Notes under the pieces: generated by a model | Databases searched by the model: none | What the model was told of the DNA's origin: nothing | What the model saw: only the letters and a program-made list of their open reading frames with translations | Assembly (NCBI GenBank): GCA_030615655.1 | Contig: JAUWYU010000011.1 | Coordinates: 1 to 19,838 of the forward strand | DNA length: 19,838 bases | Source of the DNA: Dehalococcoidia bacterium | GTDB taxonomy: Bacteria; Chloroflexota; Dehalococcoidia; Dehalococcoidales; RBG-16-60-22 | Direction: 5' to 3' | Made by a program: the position numbers and the translations under genes | Part shown: positions 12,972-19,680 of the stretch, one piece after another | How positions within the stretch are numbered: position 1 is the first letter of the stretch | How the letters are laid out: each line of letters begins with the position of its first letter

Positions 12972-14120
12972 TTAGTTGTCGAGTGTATCTGAAGAGCCGT
13001 TGCTATCCGTCTCAGGAGTGAGGTCAATACAGAACTCTTTGCTCTTACCATCACCATCCGGGAACACCAGTTTCAGTTTTGCCGGCATATCTTTCGACTT
13101 GTCCACTTCGATTATCTCTTCCTCGCCTGGCTGTGCTTCACTGCTGGCATCAGACCAGAACGGCTTTAAAGGATGGAGCGGCGCATCGCCACCCGTCAGG
13201 ATGCCGTGCAGCGACAGCATTGATTGACTCCAGATTTCGGCGCTGTCGGCGTCTTCAAGTCGCTCCGACGTTATTTCCGACAGGTGCATAATGACCTCTT
13301 TCAATTCATGGGATAGATGTCCACTGATACCATAGACCTCCAAGAAAGTCGGCATTTGCTCATAGCCTATTTCTGTCTTTGCTTTGGCCACCCAGTTAAT
13401 GAGATTTGCCAGCAAGTTGACCTTTGGTGTGGACTGTCTTAATTCAGCAGTAGTTTTTTCATATTCCATCTCCGGTTCCTCCTCTAAAGGCTCTTCAGTT
13501 TCGAGTGTTTTAGTCTCGTCTTGTTCATCAATTTCGCCGGGTTCACCAAGTTCACTGAGTTCTTCTGGTTCACTGAGTTCTTCTGGTTCACTGAGTTCTT
13601 CGGGTTCAGTGAATGCTTCGGGTTCACTGAGTTCTTCGGGTTCAGTGAAGGCTTCGGGTTCAGTGAAGGTTTCAGGTTCAGTGAAGGTTTCGTCTTCAAG
13701 GGCATCTTCAGGGGGGAGCAGCGAGTCTTCGGAAGAAATTTCTCCATCATTTTCCATCGAACTATCGTCTTCGAGCATCTCAGATTCCTCTCCGAGCGGG
13801 CTTTCCACGCCAAGAAGGTCTTCATCTTCGGAAGGCATATCTGACTCATCTTCAATGGTTTTCTCGCTGGTTTCCGCCCCTTCTGTTTCTTCTGCTGCGG
13901 CTTCGGCAACTTTTTTACCCAGGGCATTAGCGATACTGCCGTCGATGGTTACTTTCTGGGTACCGTCACTCCCCAGAGCCGCCAGGATAGTCGCGAATTC
14001 GGAAGAGGGTAGTTCCATATTGAGCAGGTAATCCCGAACGCTGGCGAGGGACTGCTTTATTTGCCCTTTCATTAGCTTGATTTCTTCTTCCATGGTTTCA
14101 ACTTTTTTTTCAGATTCCAT
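12972..14120 (-). CDS. FlaD/E-like archaellum accessory protein with acidic hexapeptide repeats (382 aa)
   Basis: Residues 1-45 form an amphipathic or coiled-coil helix with the element IKQSLASVRDYLLNMELP. Residues 75-225 are extremely acidic and contain about seven copies of a hexapeptide (S/T)EPE(x)(x). Residues 235-283 (NLLANLINWVAKAKTEIGYE, then QMPTFLEVYGISGHLSHELK) resemble the archaeal FlaD/E domain, in which a WI..LV...G motif is followed by a Y...GWIS..VK element. The C-terminal part is a small beta-rich tail. In archaea FlaC/D/E proteins form a cytoplasmic ring that links the motor to chemotaxis input. The position just before FlaH supports this role. The match is by eye and distant. 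The start is ATG at 14120. Confidence 0.7.
   Translation of the reverse strand: MESEKKVETMEEEIKLMKGQIKQSLASVRDYLLNMELPSSEFATILAALGSDGTQKVTIDGSIANALGKKVAEAAAEETEGAETSEKTIEDESDMPSEDEDLLGVESPLGEESEMLEDDSSMENDGEISSEDSLLPPEDALEDETFTEPETFTEPEAFTEPEELSEPEAFTEPEELSEPEELSEPEELSELGEPGEIDEQDETKTLETEEPLEEEPEMEYEKTTAELRQSTPKVNLLANLINWVAKAKTEIGYEQMPTFLEVYGISGHLSHELKEVIMHLSEITSERLEDADSAEIWSQSMLSLHGILTGGDAPLHPLKPFWSDASSEAQPGEEEIIEVDKSKDMPAKLKLVFPDGDGKSKEFCIDLTPETDSNGSSDTLDN
13540..13682. repeat. 18-bp tandem repeats in the FlaD/E-like gene
   Basis: Successive 18-base units of the type GGTTCACTGAGTTCTTCT (plus strand) with small changes encode the hexapeptide series TEPETF, TEPEAF, TEPEEL, SEPEAF, TEPEEL, SEPEEL, SEPEEL. 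Differences between units are mostly in the last two codons. Such in-frame repeats can change copy number without a frameshift. Confidence 0.85.
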
Positions 14121-14126
14121 GTTACC

Positions 14127-14300
14127 TTACCCCCTTTCAGTCTCAAGTTCTTCGCGTAGTTTTTCCCTATCAAGGTCATTCGGGATTGGGGTTAACGCTT
14201 CCATTAAATAGGTCCGGATATCAAAGAGGATTTCCCGCAATTCATCTCTCGTTTCCTGGAATTCCGCTTCAATTTCATCTATTCTGCTTTCGGTGTCCAT
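14127..14300 (-). CDS. small coiled-coil protein (57 aa), FlaC-like candidate
   Basis: The start is ATG at 14300, directly behind AAGGAGGTAAT, and the stop TAA is 6 bases before the next ATG. Length, ribosome site and tight packing between FlaJ and the FlaD/E-like gene make it a real gene. The sequence is Glu-rich and helical: MDTESRIDEIEAEFQETRDE, then LREILFDIRTYLMEALTPIP. The latter resembles residues 21-38 of the next protein (IKQSLASVRDYLLNMELP), so the two share an N-terminal helix. In archaea FlaC and FlaD/E proteins also have related parts. I infer an adaptor helix that pairs with the FlaD/E-like protein. Family not otherwise recognised. Confidence 0.75.
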   Translation of the reverse strand: MDTESRIDEIEAEFQETRDELREILFDIRTYLMEALTPIPNDLDREKLREELETERG

Positions 14301-14309
14301 ATTACCTCC

Positions 14310-15818
14310 TTACATTTGGGAAACGGACGTAAATAGTGAGTTGGCTAATGCCGGCAGGATAAGAAGGCTCATACCGGAAATAGCCGCTGTTATTCCCAGA
14401 TTGCTTAAAATCTTATATTTACTACCTCCCTCGGCCAGGCTGGGCACAATGGCGTTAGCCACCGTGAATATCAAAACCAGGGGTACCACCATGGTTTGCA
14501 TGAGTTCCAGCCCGGAGAGGTTAAAACTAGTGAGGGTACTCATGGAGGGAGCCCCGGATACGCTGGGCGTTACATCCTGGGCTTTCAACACCATATCGCC
14601 GAATGCCACGATAACTTCGGTAATAAAGACCAGAATGATAACGACGGAAGCGTGCATGGTAATGCAGAGCCAGCGGAAAGGACCGGCTACTGTCCTTCGT
14701 CTGGCCCGCAGCAGTGCCACCCTGTCGGCGAAGGCTGAGGCCTGTTGACCAGCCTGCCCCGCCGAGCCACCAACTTCGATAGCATCGTAGAACATGCCTA
14801 CGCTTCGGTTAGCCAGTTCGCTTCCGGTTTCATCAATAAATTTACTCCAGGACAGCCTAGATTTGATACCGGCCGTAAGCCTTGTGTGAAGGTTTTTAAC
14901 CGAACTCCGCAGGACGTTGATGGCATCAAGGTCAAGACGGCCCAGGGCCGCATTCACCGTTGTTCCCAGCGCAGTGCAAACACCGCCCAGCGACCTTAAA
15001 AATGTGCCTATTTCGTTATCCCTCCTGGCTATTTTTTTGTCATCTTTAGTCATAATGAAGCCAATCGGGAAGACTGCGGCGGATATAATCAGTAATGCAA
15101 GGCCCAGGTCCTGTCCAGTTAAAATAAAGAGGGCGCCAATGGCTACAGCGATACCCAGAGAGGGTTTGAAAAGCTTACTGGCAAGCTGCTGTTCCCTGGA
15201 GCCGGCCCAGCGTAAAACCATGGACTCTTTTGGCGATATCAGCCATATCAGCCAGATACCGATAGATGTGGCAGCGATGGCGATGAATGCCATGGCCATG
15301 ATGAGGGTGGTCTCGATTTTCCATATCATGGTGGAGACTATCCCGATGACTACCACCAGGACTGCCGATAGAATGAGTGAAACGTAGGCGTCGGTCCACA
15401 TTTTCAGGGATTCCAGGCTTCTGCCATACTCATTTTCATAATCTTCAGACCGGGCTTTGGCTTCCCTTGATAGAAAATCGGCTTCGGGTTCACCGGAAAT
15501 GAGGGAGCTGGAGAAGCGGAGGAGGAGTCCCTTTACCTCCTCTTCTTGGAGGGGTTCTCCCACGGCGCGGCAGGCCCGGGCGTAATCGTATTTTAGTCGG
15601 GTGCGGGCCAGCTCGACTCTTTTGAAATACTCGGCAGAGGCGCACTGGATCCCGGCTGAGCGCTCGAAAATCTGGTCGCGCGGCACACCGGCGGCGGCGA
15701 TGGCGGACATGTAGGAGAGCTGGTAGAACATGTCGAAGCTCATCATACGGTCGGTCTTGCCCGTGTTCGCACCTTTACCGTCGCTCTTAAATATAAATTG
15801 TTTCAGCTTTTCCAGCAT
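14310..15818 (-). CDS. flaJ: archaellum membrane platform protein FlaJ/ArlJ-like (502 aa)
   Basis: A polytopic T2SSF-type platform protein. About seven transmembrane helices are seen: 144-166, 170-195, 220-235, 238-256, 385-408, 440-460 and 473-497. The two cytoplasmic T2SSF-like regions lie before the first helix (about 28-140) and between helices 4 and 5 (about 260-380). The second includes EVGGSAGQAGQQASAFADRV, a pattern common in FlaJ/TadC. The 9-TM/500-aa type architecture is that of FlaJ rather than the 3-TM PilC. It anchors FlaI and the growing filament in the membrane. Start ATG 15818 has AGAGGAAAGGG upstream and lies 14 bases after the preceding stop. In archaea flaJ normally follows flaH-flaI; here it is upstream of them. 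Confidence 0.9.
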   Translation of the reverse strand: MLEKLKQFIFKSDGKGANTGKTDRMMSFDMFYQLSYMSAIAAAGVPRDQIFERSAGIQCASAEYFKRVELARTRLKYDYARACRAVGEPLQEEEVKGLLLRFSSSLISGEPEADFLSREAKARSEDYENEYGRSLESLKMWTDAYVSLILSAVLVVVIGIVSTMIWKIETTLIMAMAFIAIAATSIGIWLIWLISPKESMVLRWAGSREQQLASKLFKPSLGIAVAIGALFILTGQDLGLALLIISAAVFPIGFIMTKDDKKIARRDNEIGTFLRSLGGVCTALGTTVNAALGRLDLDAINVLRSSVKNLHTRLTAGIKSRLSWSKFIDETGSELANRSVGMFYDAIEVGGSAGQAGQQASAFADRVALLRARRRTVAGPFRWLCITMHASVVIILVFITEVIVAFGDMVLKAQDVTPSVSGAPSMSTLTSFNLSGLELMQTMVVPLVLIFTVANAIVPSLAEGGSKYKILSNLGITAAISGMSLLILPALANSLFTSVSQM

Positions 15819-15832
15819 ATCCCTTTCCTCTG

Positions 15833-16936
15833 TTATCCCTCTATCCTGGTCTGGTCAGCCAGGGGCAGGGTACTGTCGTCAATCATTATCTGCATATATC
15901 CCGGACCATTTTTCGGCCCTGCTCTATCAGTTTCACCATAGTAGACAATTTCAAGGTAGTCGCTATCGTCAATTACCGTGTACCCAGGAAAGTTGTAGTT
16001 GGCCTGTTTAGTCATCCATCTCTCTGCATCACCTCTATCAAGATACGCATTGGCTGCATCGGTGTCTATGATTGTCCTCACCGTGCCGTCTGCCTTCCGA
16101 ATCAATATGTCGATATCAAAGTTTACGTCGCCATTCCTAGTAGGAAAATCTGGGTTTCCCCAGGTTCGGCATCGGTAATAGACCGTCCAGGCGGCTGCCG
16201 GGATCTGGCTAATACCTGTCAGGGGGAAAATTTGCCTGGCAGGCCTGCTGGCATCGGACTCCTTGTGCAGAATCTTCCTCGCCCTTTCGTCCTCAGCGAA
16301 AGCGTCCGTTGTCATTATCATGGCAGTACCATCGGCCGGCGTTGCCTCCACAAGTTCGTAATAGTCAGTGGTGGCAATGGTGGTATTTTCCGAGTGGGGG
16401 GTAAGCAGCGTATAGTCGAGATTGGAGAAGGAAATGGAGTCGTAAACCCCGTTGGGAGTGGCTATGGTTATCTTCCCGGTGGTGGCATTCCCCGGGAGCG
16501 GACTGAGACTGGCCAGTATGACCAGTTCCTCTTCAGGGTTCAGTATGTCCGGCTCGAAGAAGTCTATCGGCCCGTTCAGGCCGATTCTCGCCTTTTGCCA
16601 CTCGTTATCACCGAGCACTCCGCTGGTATAAGGGAGCCATTCCGTGTGATAGACGCCGCCGCTATCATAATAATGGACAATGAAGTCCCACTTGTCGAAG
16701 CTGGCCAGTTTGGTCTGGCCGGCATTCTGCACGGTTACCCGCAGGAGGTCCGCCCAGGAGAGGTAGGCAGCACGGTCTGCATTCAGGTCGGTCCTCATAA
16801 TTTCACCTTCTCTCGCGCTTATCTCCTCAACGCTGAGAGCGGCGGTGTCCGCCGAGGTGAGGATTCCCTGGGACAATGTCATACCTCCTACTACTATCAT
16901 GGCTATACATATGATGGAGACAATAATAGTCGCCAT
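15833..16936 (-). CDS. FlaF/ArlF-like protein with extra C-terminal domain (367 aa)
   Basis: An N-terminal hydrophobic helix (TIIVSIICIAMIVVGGMTLS, residues 3-22) without a cleavage motif is followed by a FlaF-like beta domain (about 45-175). That part is clearly paralogous to the neighbouring 171-residue protein: both have GQT(K/R)LA(S/D)FDKWD, YH(T/V)EWLPYT, DNEW, a FEP(D/N)(I/V)LNP(E/Q)EE segment and a TP(N/S)GV end. Residues about 180-367 are an additional beta-rich region without a recognised family, with SRPARQIFPLTGISQIPAA and TWGNPDFPTRNGDVNFDI segments. FlaF binds the S-layer or outer layer and acts as a stator in archaea. The extension could reach further out or bind a different envelope layer. 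Start ATG 16936 has AAGGAG 8 bases upstream. Confidence 0.75.
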   Translation of the reverse strand: MATIIVSIICIAMIVVGGMTLSQGILTSADTAALSVEEISAREGEIMRTDLNADRAAYLSWADLLRVTVQNAGQTKLASFDKWDFIVHYYDSGGVYHTEWLPYTSGVLGDNEWQKARIGLNGPIDFFEPDILNPEEELVILASLSPLPGNATTGKITIATPNGVYDSISFSNLDYTLLTPHSENTTIATTDYYELVEATPADGTAMIMTTDAFAEDERARKILHKESDASRPARQIFPLTGISQIPAAAWTVYYRCRTWGNPDFPTRNGDVNFDIDILIRKADGTVRTIIDTDAANAYLDRGDAERWMTKQANYNFPGYTVIDDSDYLEIVYYGETDRAGPKNGPGYMQIMIDDSTLPLADQTRIEG

Positions 16937-17016
16937 ATCATTCGCTCCTTAAACATCCTGGCGGTAATATTAATTTTTATGCCTCCTGTTCTTAATCAAA
17001 AGCGCGGCCCGCCTGA

Positions 17017-17532
17017 TTACGGCGAGAAGTAGGTTGAGGCGGTAACCCCGCTGGGAGTGCCCAGAATCACCATATTGGTGGTGCCGGCACCCACTGACGG
17101 ATTGAGCTGCGCTCTTATCATTATCTCCTCCTGGGGGTTTAACACGTTCGGCTCGAATACCTCGTCCTCACCGTCAAGCCTTATCCAGACCACCTCCCAT
17201 TCGTTATCGTCCAGCGCCGCTTCGGTGTAGGGGAGCCATTCCACGTGATAGGTGCTGGTGCCGTCGTAGTACTGGACGATGATATCCCACTTATCAAAAT
17301 CAGCCAGCCTGGTCTGGCCGCTGTTTTCCAGTATTATCTCCAGAGTATTGGCTGAGGGCTGACTGGCGCTGATGGGAGTTAGTTCGGTCCTCATTATCGT
17401 TTCATCTCTCTGGCCTATTTCTTCCAAGCCCGTTGTGCTGGCGTCAACCGACGTCATGAATCCCTGGGACATTGTCATGCCGCCAAAAACTACCAGGGCT
17501 ATACATATTATTGACACAATGGCTGTCTCCAT
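17017..17532 (-). CDS. flaF: FlaF/ArlF-like archaellum protein (171 aa)
   Basis: An uncleaved N-terminal membrane helix (AIVSIICIALVVFGGMTMSQ, residues 4-23) is followed by a single extracellular beta-sandwich-like domain: LEIILENSGQTRLADFDKWD, then YDGTSTYHVEWLPYT. The pattern (helix, a short coiled stretch with RDETIMRTEL, then a domain with a conserved asparagine-glycine-T 'NSGQT' turn) resembles archaeal FlaF. FlaF and FlaG together form the stator-like complex outside the membrane. It lies 11 bases after the FlaG-like stop. The next gene is a longer paralogue, evidently from tandem duplication. Assignment is from architecture and context, since FlaF proteins are poorly conserved. Confidence 0.78.
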   Translation of the reverse strand: METAIVSIICIALVVFGGMTMSQGFMTSVDASTTGLEEIGQRDETIMRTELTPISASQPSANTLEIILENSGQTRLADFDKWDIIVQYYDGTSTYHVEWLPYTEAALDDNEWEVVWIRLDGEDEVFEPNVLNPQEEIMIRAQLNPSVGAGTTNMVILGTPSGVTASTYFSP

Positions 17533-17543
17533 AAATCACTCCG

Positions 17544-18020
17544 TTACATACTGAAGTAATATTCATCGGATATTCCGATGGGTATAATGAATTTAGAATA
17601 ATAAGTCCCGGTGCCCGGGTCACTGCTATAGGTAATGGTAATTTTAAGAGTGGCACTGGTCTGCCACTCGGTATCATTTTCCAGGCTGTAGTCCCACCGG
17701 GGATAACCGCCTTCGGCATCATCCACGTAGGGGATGCGTTCAAAATCGTTCTCCTGGCCGAAAAAAAGGTCGCTCTCGTCTATGGCAACGATACGCTGGG
17801 TGCCCACGTTCTTTACCCATAGGTAAACTAACGTGCGGTTGGCTGAATTTGCTGCATGAACAATGTTTATCCGGCTCTTCATCCGTTCGTCAACCTGCTG
17901 GGCCATGCTGACCATGGCCTGGCTGGAGCGGTTTACCATCGGATAGACACTGTTAAAAACAAATATCATACAAACAACCCCCGCTATGATTAGTAAAGCT
18001 GTAGTTATGGCCTTGTCCAC
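17544..18020 (-). CDS. flaG: FlaG/ArlG-like archaellum protein (158 aa)
   Basis: The start is GTG at 18020, with GGAGGT upstream. The protein begins MDKAITTALLIIAGVVCMIF, one N-terminal helix without a class III cleavage site. A helical stalk follows (VNRSSQAMVSMAQQVDERMK), then a beta domain beginning with NRTLVYLWVKNVGTQRIVAI, characteristic of FlaG ('..V.V.NTGS..I'). The C-terminal part has WDYSLENDTEWQTSATLKIT and IPIGISDEYYFSM. In archaea FlaG forms filaments capped by FlaF and anchors the motor to the envelope. It follows the second archaellin across a strong hairpin. The FlaF/FlaG distinction is by eye and could be reversed. Confidence 0.8.
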   Translation of the reverse strand: MDKAITTALLIIAGVVCMIFVFNSVYPMVNRSSQAMVSMAQQVDERMKSRINIVHAANSANRTLVYLWVKNVGTQRIVAIDESDLFFGQENDFERIPYVDDAEGGYPRWDYSLENDTEWQTSATLKITITYSSDPGTGTYYSKFIIPIGISDEYYFSM

Positions 18021-18119
18021 AAAAGACCTCCATTATTCCTTCGGAGCGTATGCTTATAGCTATCATCCACCTCTCCCACAGCTTTGGGAAGCGGGTAGCA
18101 CCCACTAATACCACGGGAT

Positions 18120-18152
18120 TTAGGGTGGGAGTCCGGCCGGAACCCCCACCCC
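18120..18152. other. strong inverted repeat between archaellin 2 and the FlaG-like gene
   Basis: GGGTGGG (18123-18129) pairs with CCCACCC (18145-18151), and an inner TCCGGCCGGA (18132-18141) is itself palindromic. The stem is very GC-rich. No T-run follows on either strand. Placed just after the archaellin genes, it could partly stop or process the transcript so that archaellin message exceeds that of the motor genes. Confidence 0.6.
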
Positions 18153-18170
18153 GTATCAAGCTTAAACCGA

Positions 18171-18794
18171 CTAGCGCAGGTTCATGATAGCGTCAAGATA
18201 AGCGGGTATGGTGCGCTCAATCTCCAGCACGGCACCGACAGGTGTCTGGATTACCAGGCTGAACTTGGTGTTGACGTTCAAATCAGTAGTAAGAGCGTCA
18301 ATGAGGTCGCCTCCGGCAGCGCCACCAACGGTAATCTTGAATTTCTCGTTGTTCTCCAGCAGATAGTCATCATCAGCGTTCCCCAGCTTGGTAACATCCC
18401 ACCAGAGGTCGTTCTTGGTCTGGTTCTCGTCGATATAGTTGATTACCACTTTATGGACGTCGCCGGTGCAAACCCCGAGTGTACCGCCGGCCGGTAGAGT
18501 GAAGTCAATCGCTTCACCGCCGAGCACGTTGGCTACGACGAAGCTTATCGACTCAACCCTGCCGTCAGTACCGGACTCATTGGCAGTGGCGATAACGCCG
18601 CCCCTGAGTTCGAGGGTGCTCCGGGCTTCCTGGAGTCCGGCGTAAACAGCTTCCTGCCCTTTCTGGGTGGAGAACAGTCCGGCGGACAGTGCCGTGTAGG
18701 CGAAGACCGCAGCGACCACAACGAAGGCAATCAGGATGATGGCCGTTTCCAGGCCGGTGATACCTTTCTCGTGATTCATGAATTTTCTAAACAT
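18171..18794 (-). CDS. flaB2: archaellin (archaeal-type flagellin) 2 (207 aa)
   Basis: The N-terminus MFRKFMNHEKG followed by ITGLETAIILIAFVVVAAVF is a class III (type IV pilin-like) signal peptide. Cleavage is expected after Gly11, leaving the hydrophobic assembly helix. The run GLFSTQKGQEAVYAGLQEA after the helix is typical of archaeal archaellins (F.TQK.QE...G..EA). The C-terminal part is a beta-sandwich with VINYIDENQTKNDLWWD and TPVGAVLEIERTIP. Sequons ANES and ENQT are present. Role: structural subunit of the filament core. It is a tandem paralogue of the next gene; both share an almost identical first 70 residues and the end (IMNLR). Start ATG 18794 has AGGAGGAAAT. Confidence 0.93.
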   Translation of the reverse strand: MFRKFMNHEKGITGLETAIILIAFVVVAAVFAYTALSAGLFSTQKGQEAVYAGLQEARSTLELRGGVIATANESGTDGRVESISFVVANVLGGEAIDFTLPAGGTLGVCTGDVHKVVINYIDENQTKNDLWWDVTKLGNADDDYLLENNEKFKITVGGAAGGDLIDALTTDLNVNTKFSLVIQTPVGAVLEIERTIPAYLDAIMNLR

Positions 18795-18827
18795 ATTTCC
18801 TCCTTATTTCTTGGTTAGGACCACTGA

Positions 18828-19478
18828 CTAGCGCAGGTTCATGATGGTGTCAATCCAGGGTGGTGTGGTGCGCTCGATCTGCAGAACGGCTCCGACGGGC
18901 GTCAGTATCTCCAGGTTGAAGGTTGTCTTCGTGCCCAGGGGCCGGGTGGAGAGGGCATTAATAAGGTTACCGCCGTCAGAACCTGCCGTGTCACTGCCGA
19001 CGGTTATCTGGAACCTCTCATTCATCTCCAGCAGGTTGTCGCCGTCATCGTTCCCCAGCGGCGTGAATTGCCAGTAGAGGTTATCCACGGACTGATACTG
19101 GTCAGTGTAGTTGATGACCACAACATTGGTGTCAGACGTGGTATCGGCAATACCAGTGTTACCGGAGGCGGATGTGGGCTGGGTGAAGTCAATGGACTCG
19201 CCGCCGAGCACATTGGCTACGATGAAGCTTATCTGAGCGATATCGCCGCCGGAACCGGTAGAGTTGGCCGTGGCGATAACGCCACCCCTGAGTTCCAGGG
19301 TGCTCCGAGCTTCCTTAAGCCCGGAGTAAACTGCTTCCTGACTCTTCTGCGTGGAGAAAAGGCCGGCTGATAATGCGGTATAGGCGAATACTGCGGCGAC
19401 CACGACGAAGGCAATCAGGATGATGGCGGTCTCTAGGCCAGTGATTCCTTTCTGATGTTTGAAGAATTTCTTAATCAT
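18828..19478 (-). CDS. flaB1: archaellin (archaeal-type flagellin) 1 (216 aa)
   Basis: The first gene of the cluster in transcription order. The signal peptide MIKKFFKHQKG is followed by ITGLETAIILIAFVVVAAVF, with expected cleavage after Gly11. Then comes the archaellin hallmark GLFSTQKSQEAVYSGLKEA. The remainder is a beta-rich outer domain with VVVINYTDQYQSVDNLYWQF and TPVGAVLQIERTTPP. Sequons ANST and INYT are possible glycosylation sites, as in archaeal archaellins. Strong ribosome site AAGGAGGAAAA before ATG 19478, consistent with high expression. It differs from its paralogue mainly in the variable middle (about residues 75-180), i.e. the surface domain. A dedicated peptidase (FlaK/PibD or PilD-like) is needed and is not encoded here. 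Confidence 0.94.
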   Translation of the reverse strand: MIKKFFKHQKGITGLETAIILIAFVVVAAVFAYTALSAGLFSTQKSQEAVYSGLKEARSTLELRGGVIATANSTGSGGDIAQISFIVANVLGGESIDFTQPTSASGNTGIADTTSDTNVVVINYTDQYQSVDNLYWQFTPLGNDDGDNLLEMNERFQITVGSDTAGSDGGNLINALSTRPLGTKTTFNLEILTPVGAVLQIERTTPPWIDTIMNLR

Positions 19479-19680
19479 TTTTCCTCCTTAGTTAATGGAC
19501 AGTTTTCGAGTTAAGACGTTTCTTTTCATTTTTCTCTTTTGATGACAGATTTTATTCGTTTAGACATCACCCCCTTCCGTTTTTTGGCTTTCATATAATT
19601 TATGGTTACACCTTATATTCACATTATCTTTCAACCTCCTTAACGCAGGTTTTCTGGCCAACACGCCAGGCATGGATGGT
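19479..19680 (-). promoter_or_regulatory. archaellin operon leader with micro-ORFs
   Basis: This is the 202-base region between the preceding stop and archaellin 1. On the minus strand AAGGAGG (19646-19640) is followed by three tiny overlapping frames: a GTG frame of 20 codons, an ATG frame (19567-19526) of 13 codons behind GGGGGTG, reading MSKRIKSVIKREK, and an ATG frame of 13 codons overlapping its TGA and ending just before the archaellin ribosome site. The second frame can start earlier at 19594, giving 22 residues with many Lys/Arg. I see no clear -10/-35 pair. Chance occurrence is possible. Confidence 0.3.

Noticed and set aside
13540..13682. CRISPR-like array
   Set aside because: The 18-base repeats are contiguous without spacers, are in frame and encode hexapeptides, so they are coding tandem repeats.
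13384..14031. Plus-strand Ser/Gly-rich 215-codon ORF
   Set aside because: It is the complement of the acidic repeat tract (Glu/Ser/Pro codons read as Ser/Gly); no ribosome site or family resemblance.
10442..15818. Tad or type II secretion / type IV pilus system instead of an archaellum
   Set aside because: The ATPase and platform alone would allow it, but FlaH and two archaellins with typical archaeal N-termini are present, while TadZ, RcpA-like secretin, PilQ and PilM are not.
16232..17032. Plus-strand 266-codon ORF opposite the FlaF-like gene
   Set aside because: It is antisense to a gene with a membrane helix, ribosome site and paralogue; its translation has no recognisable domain.
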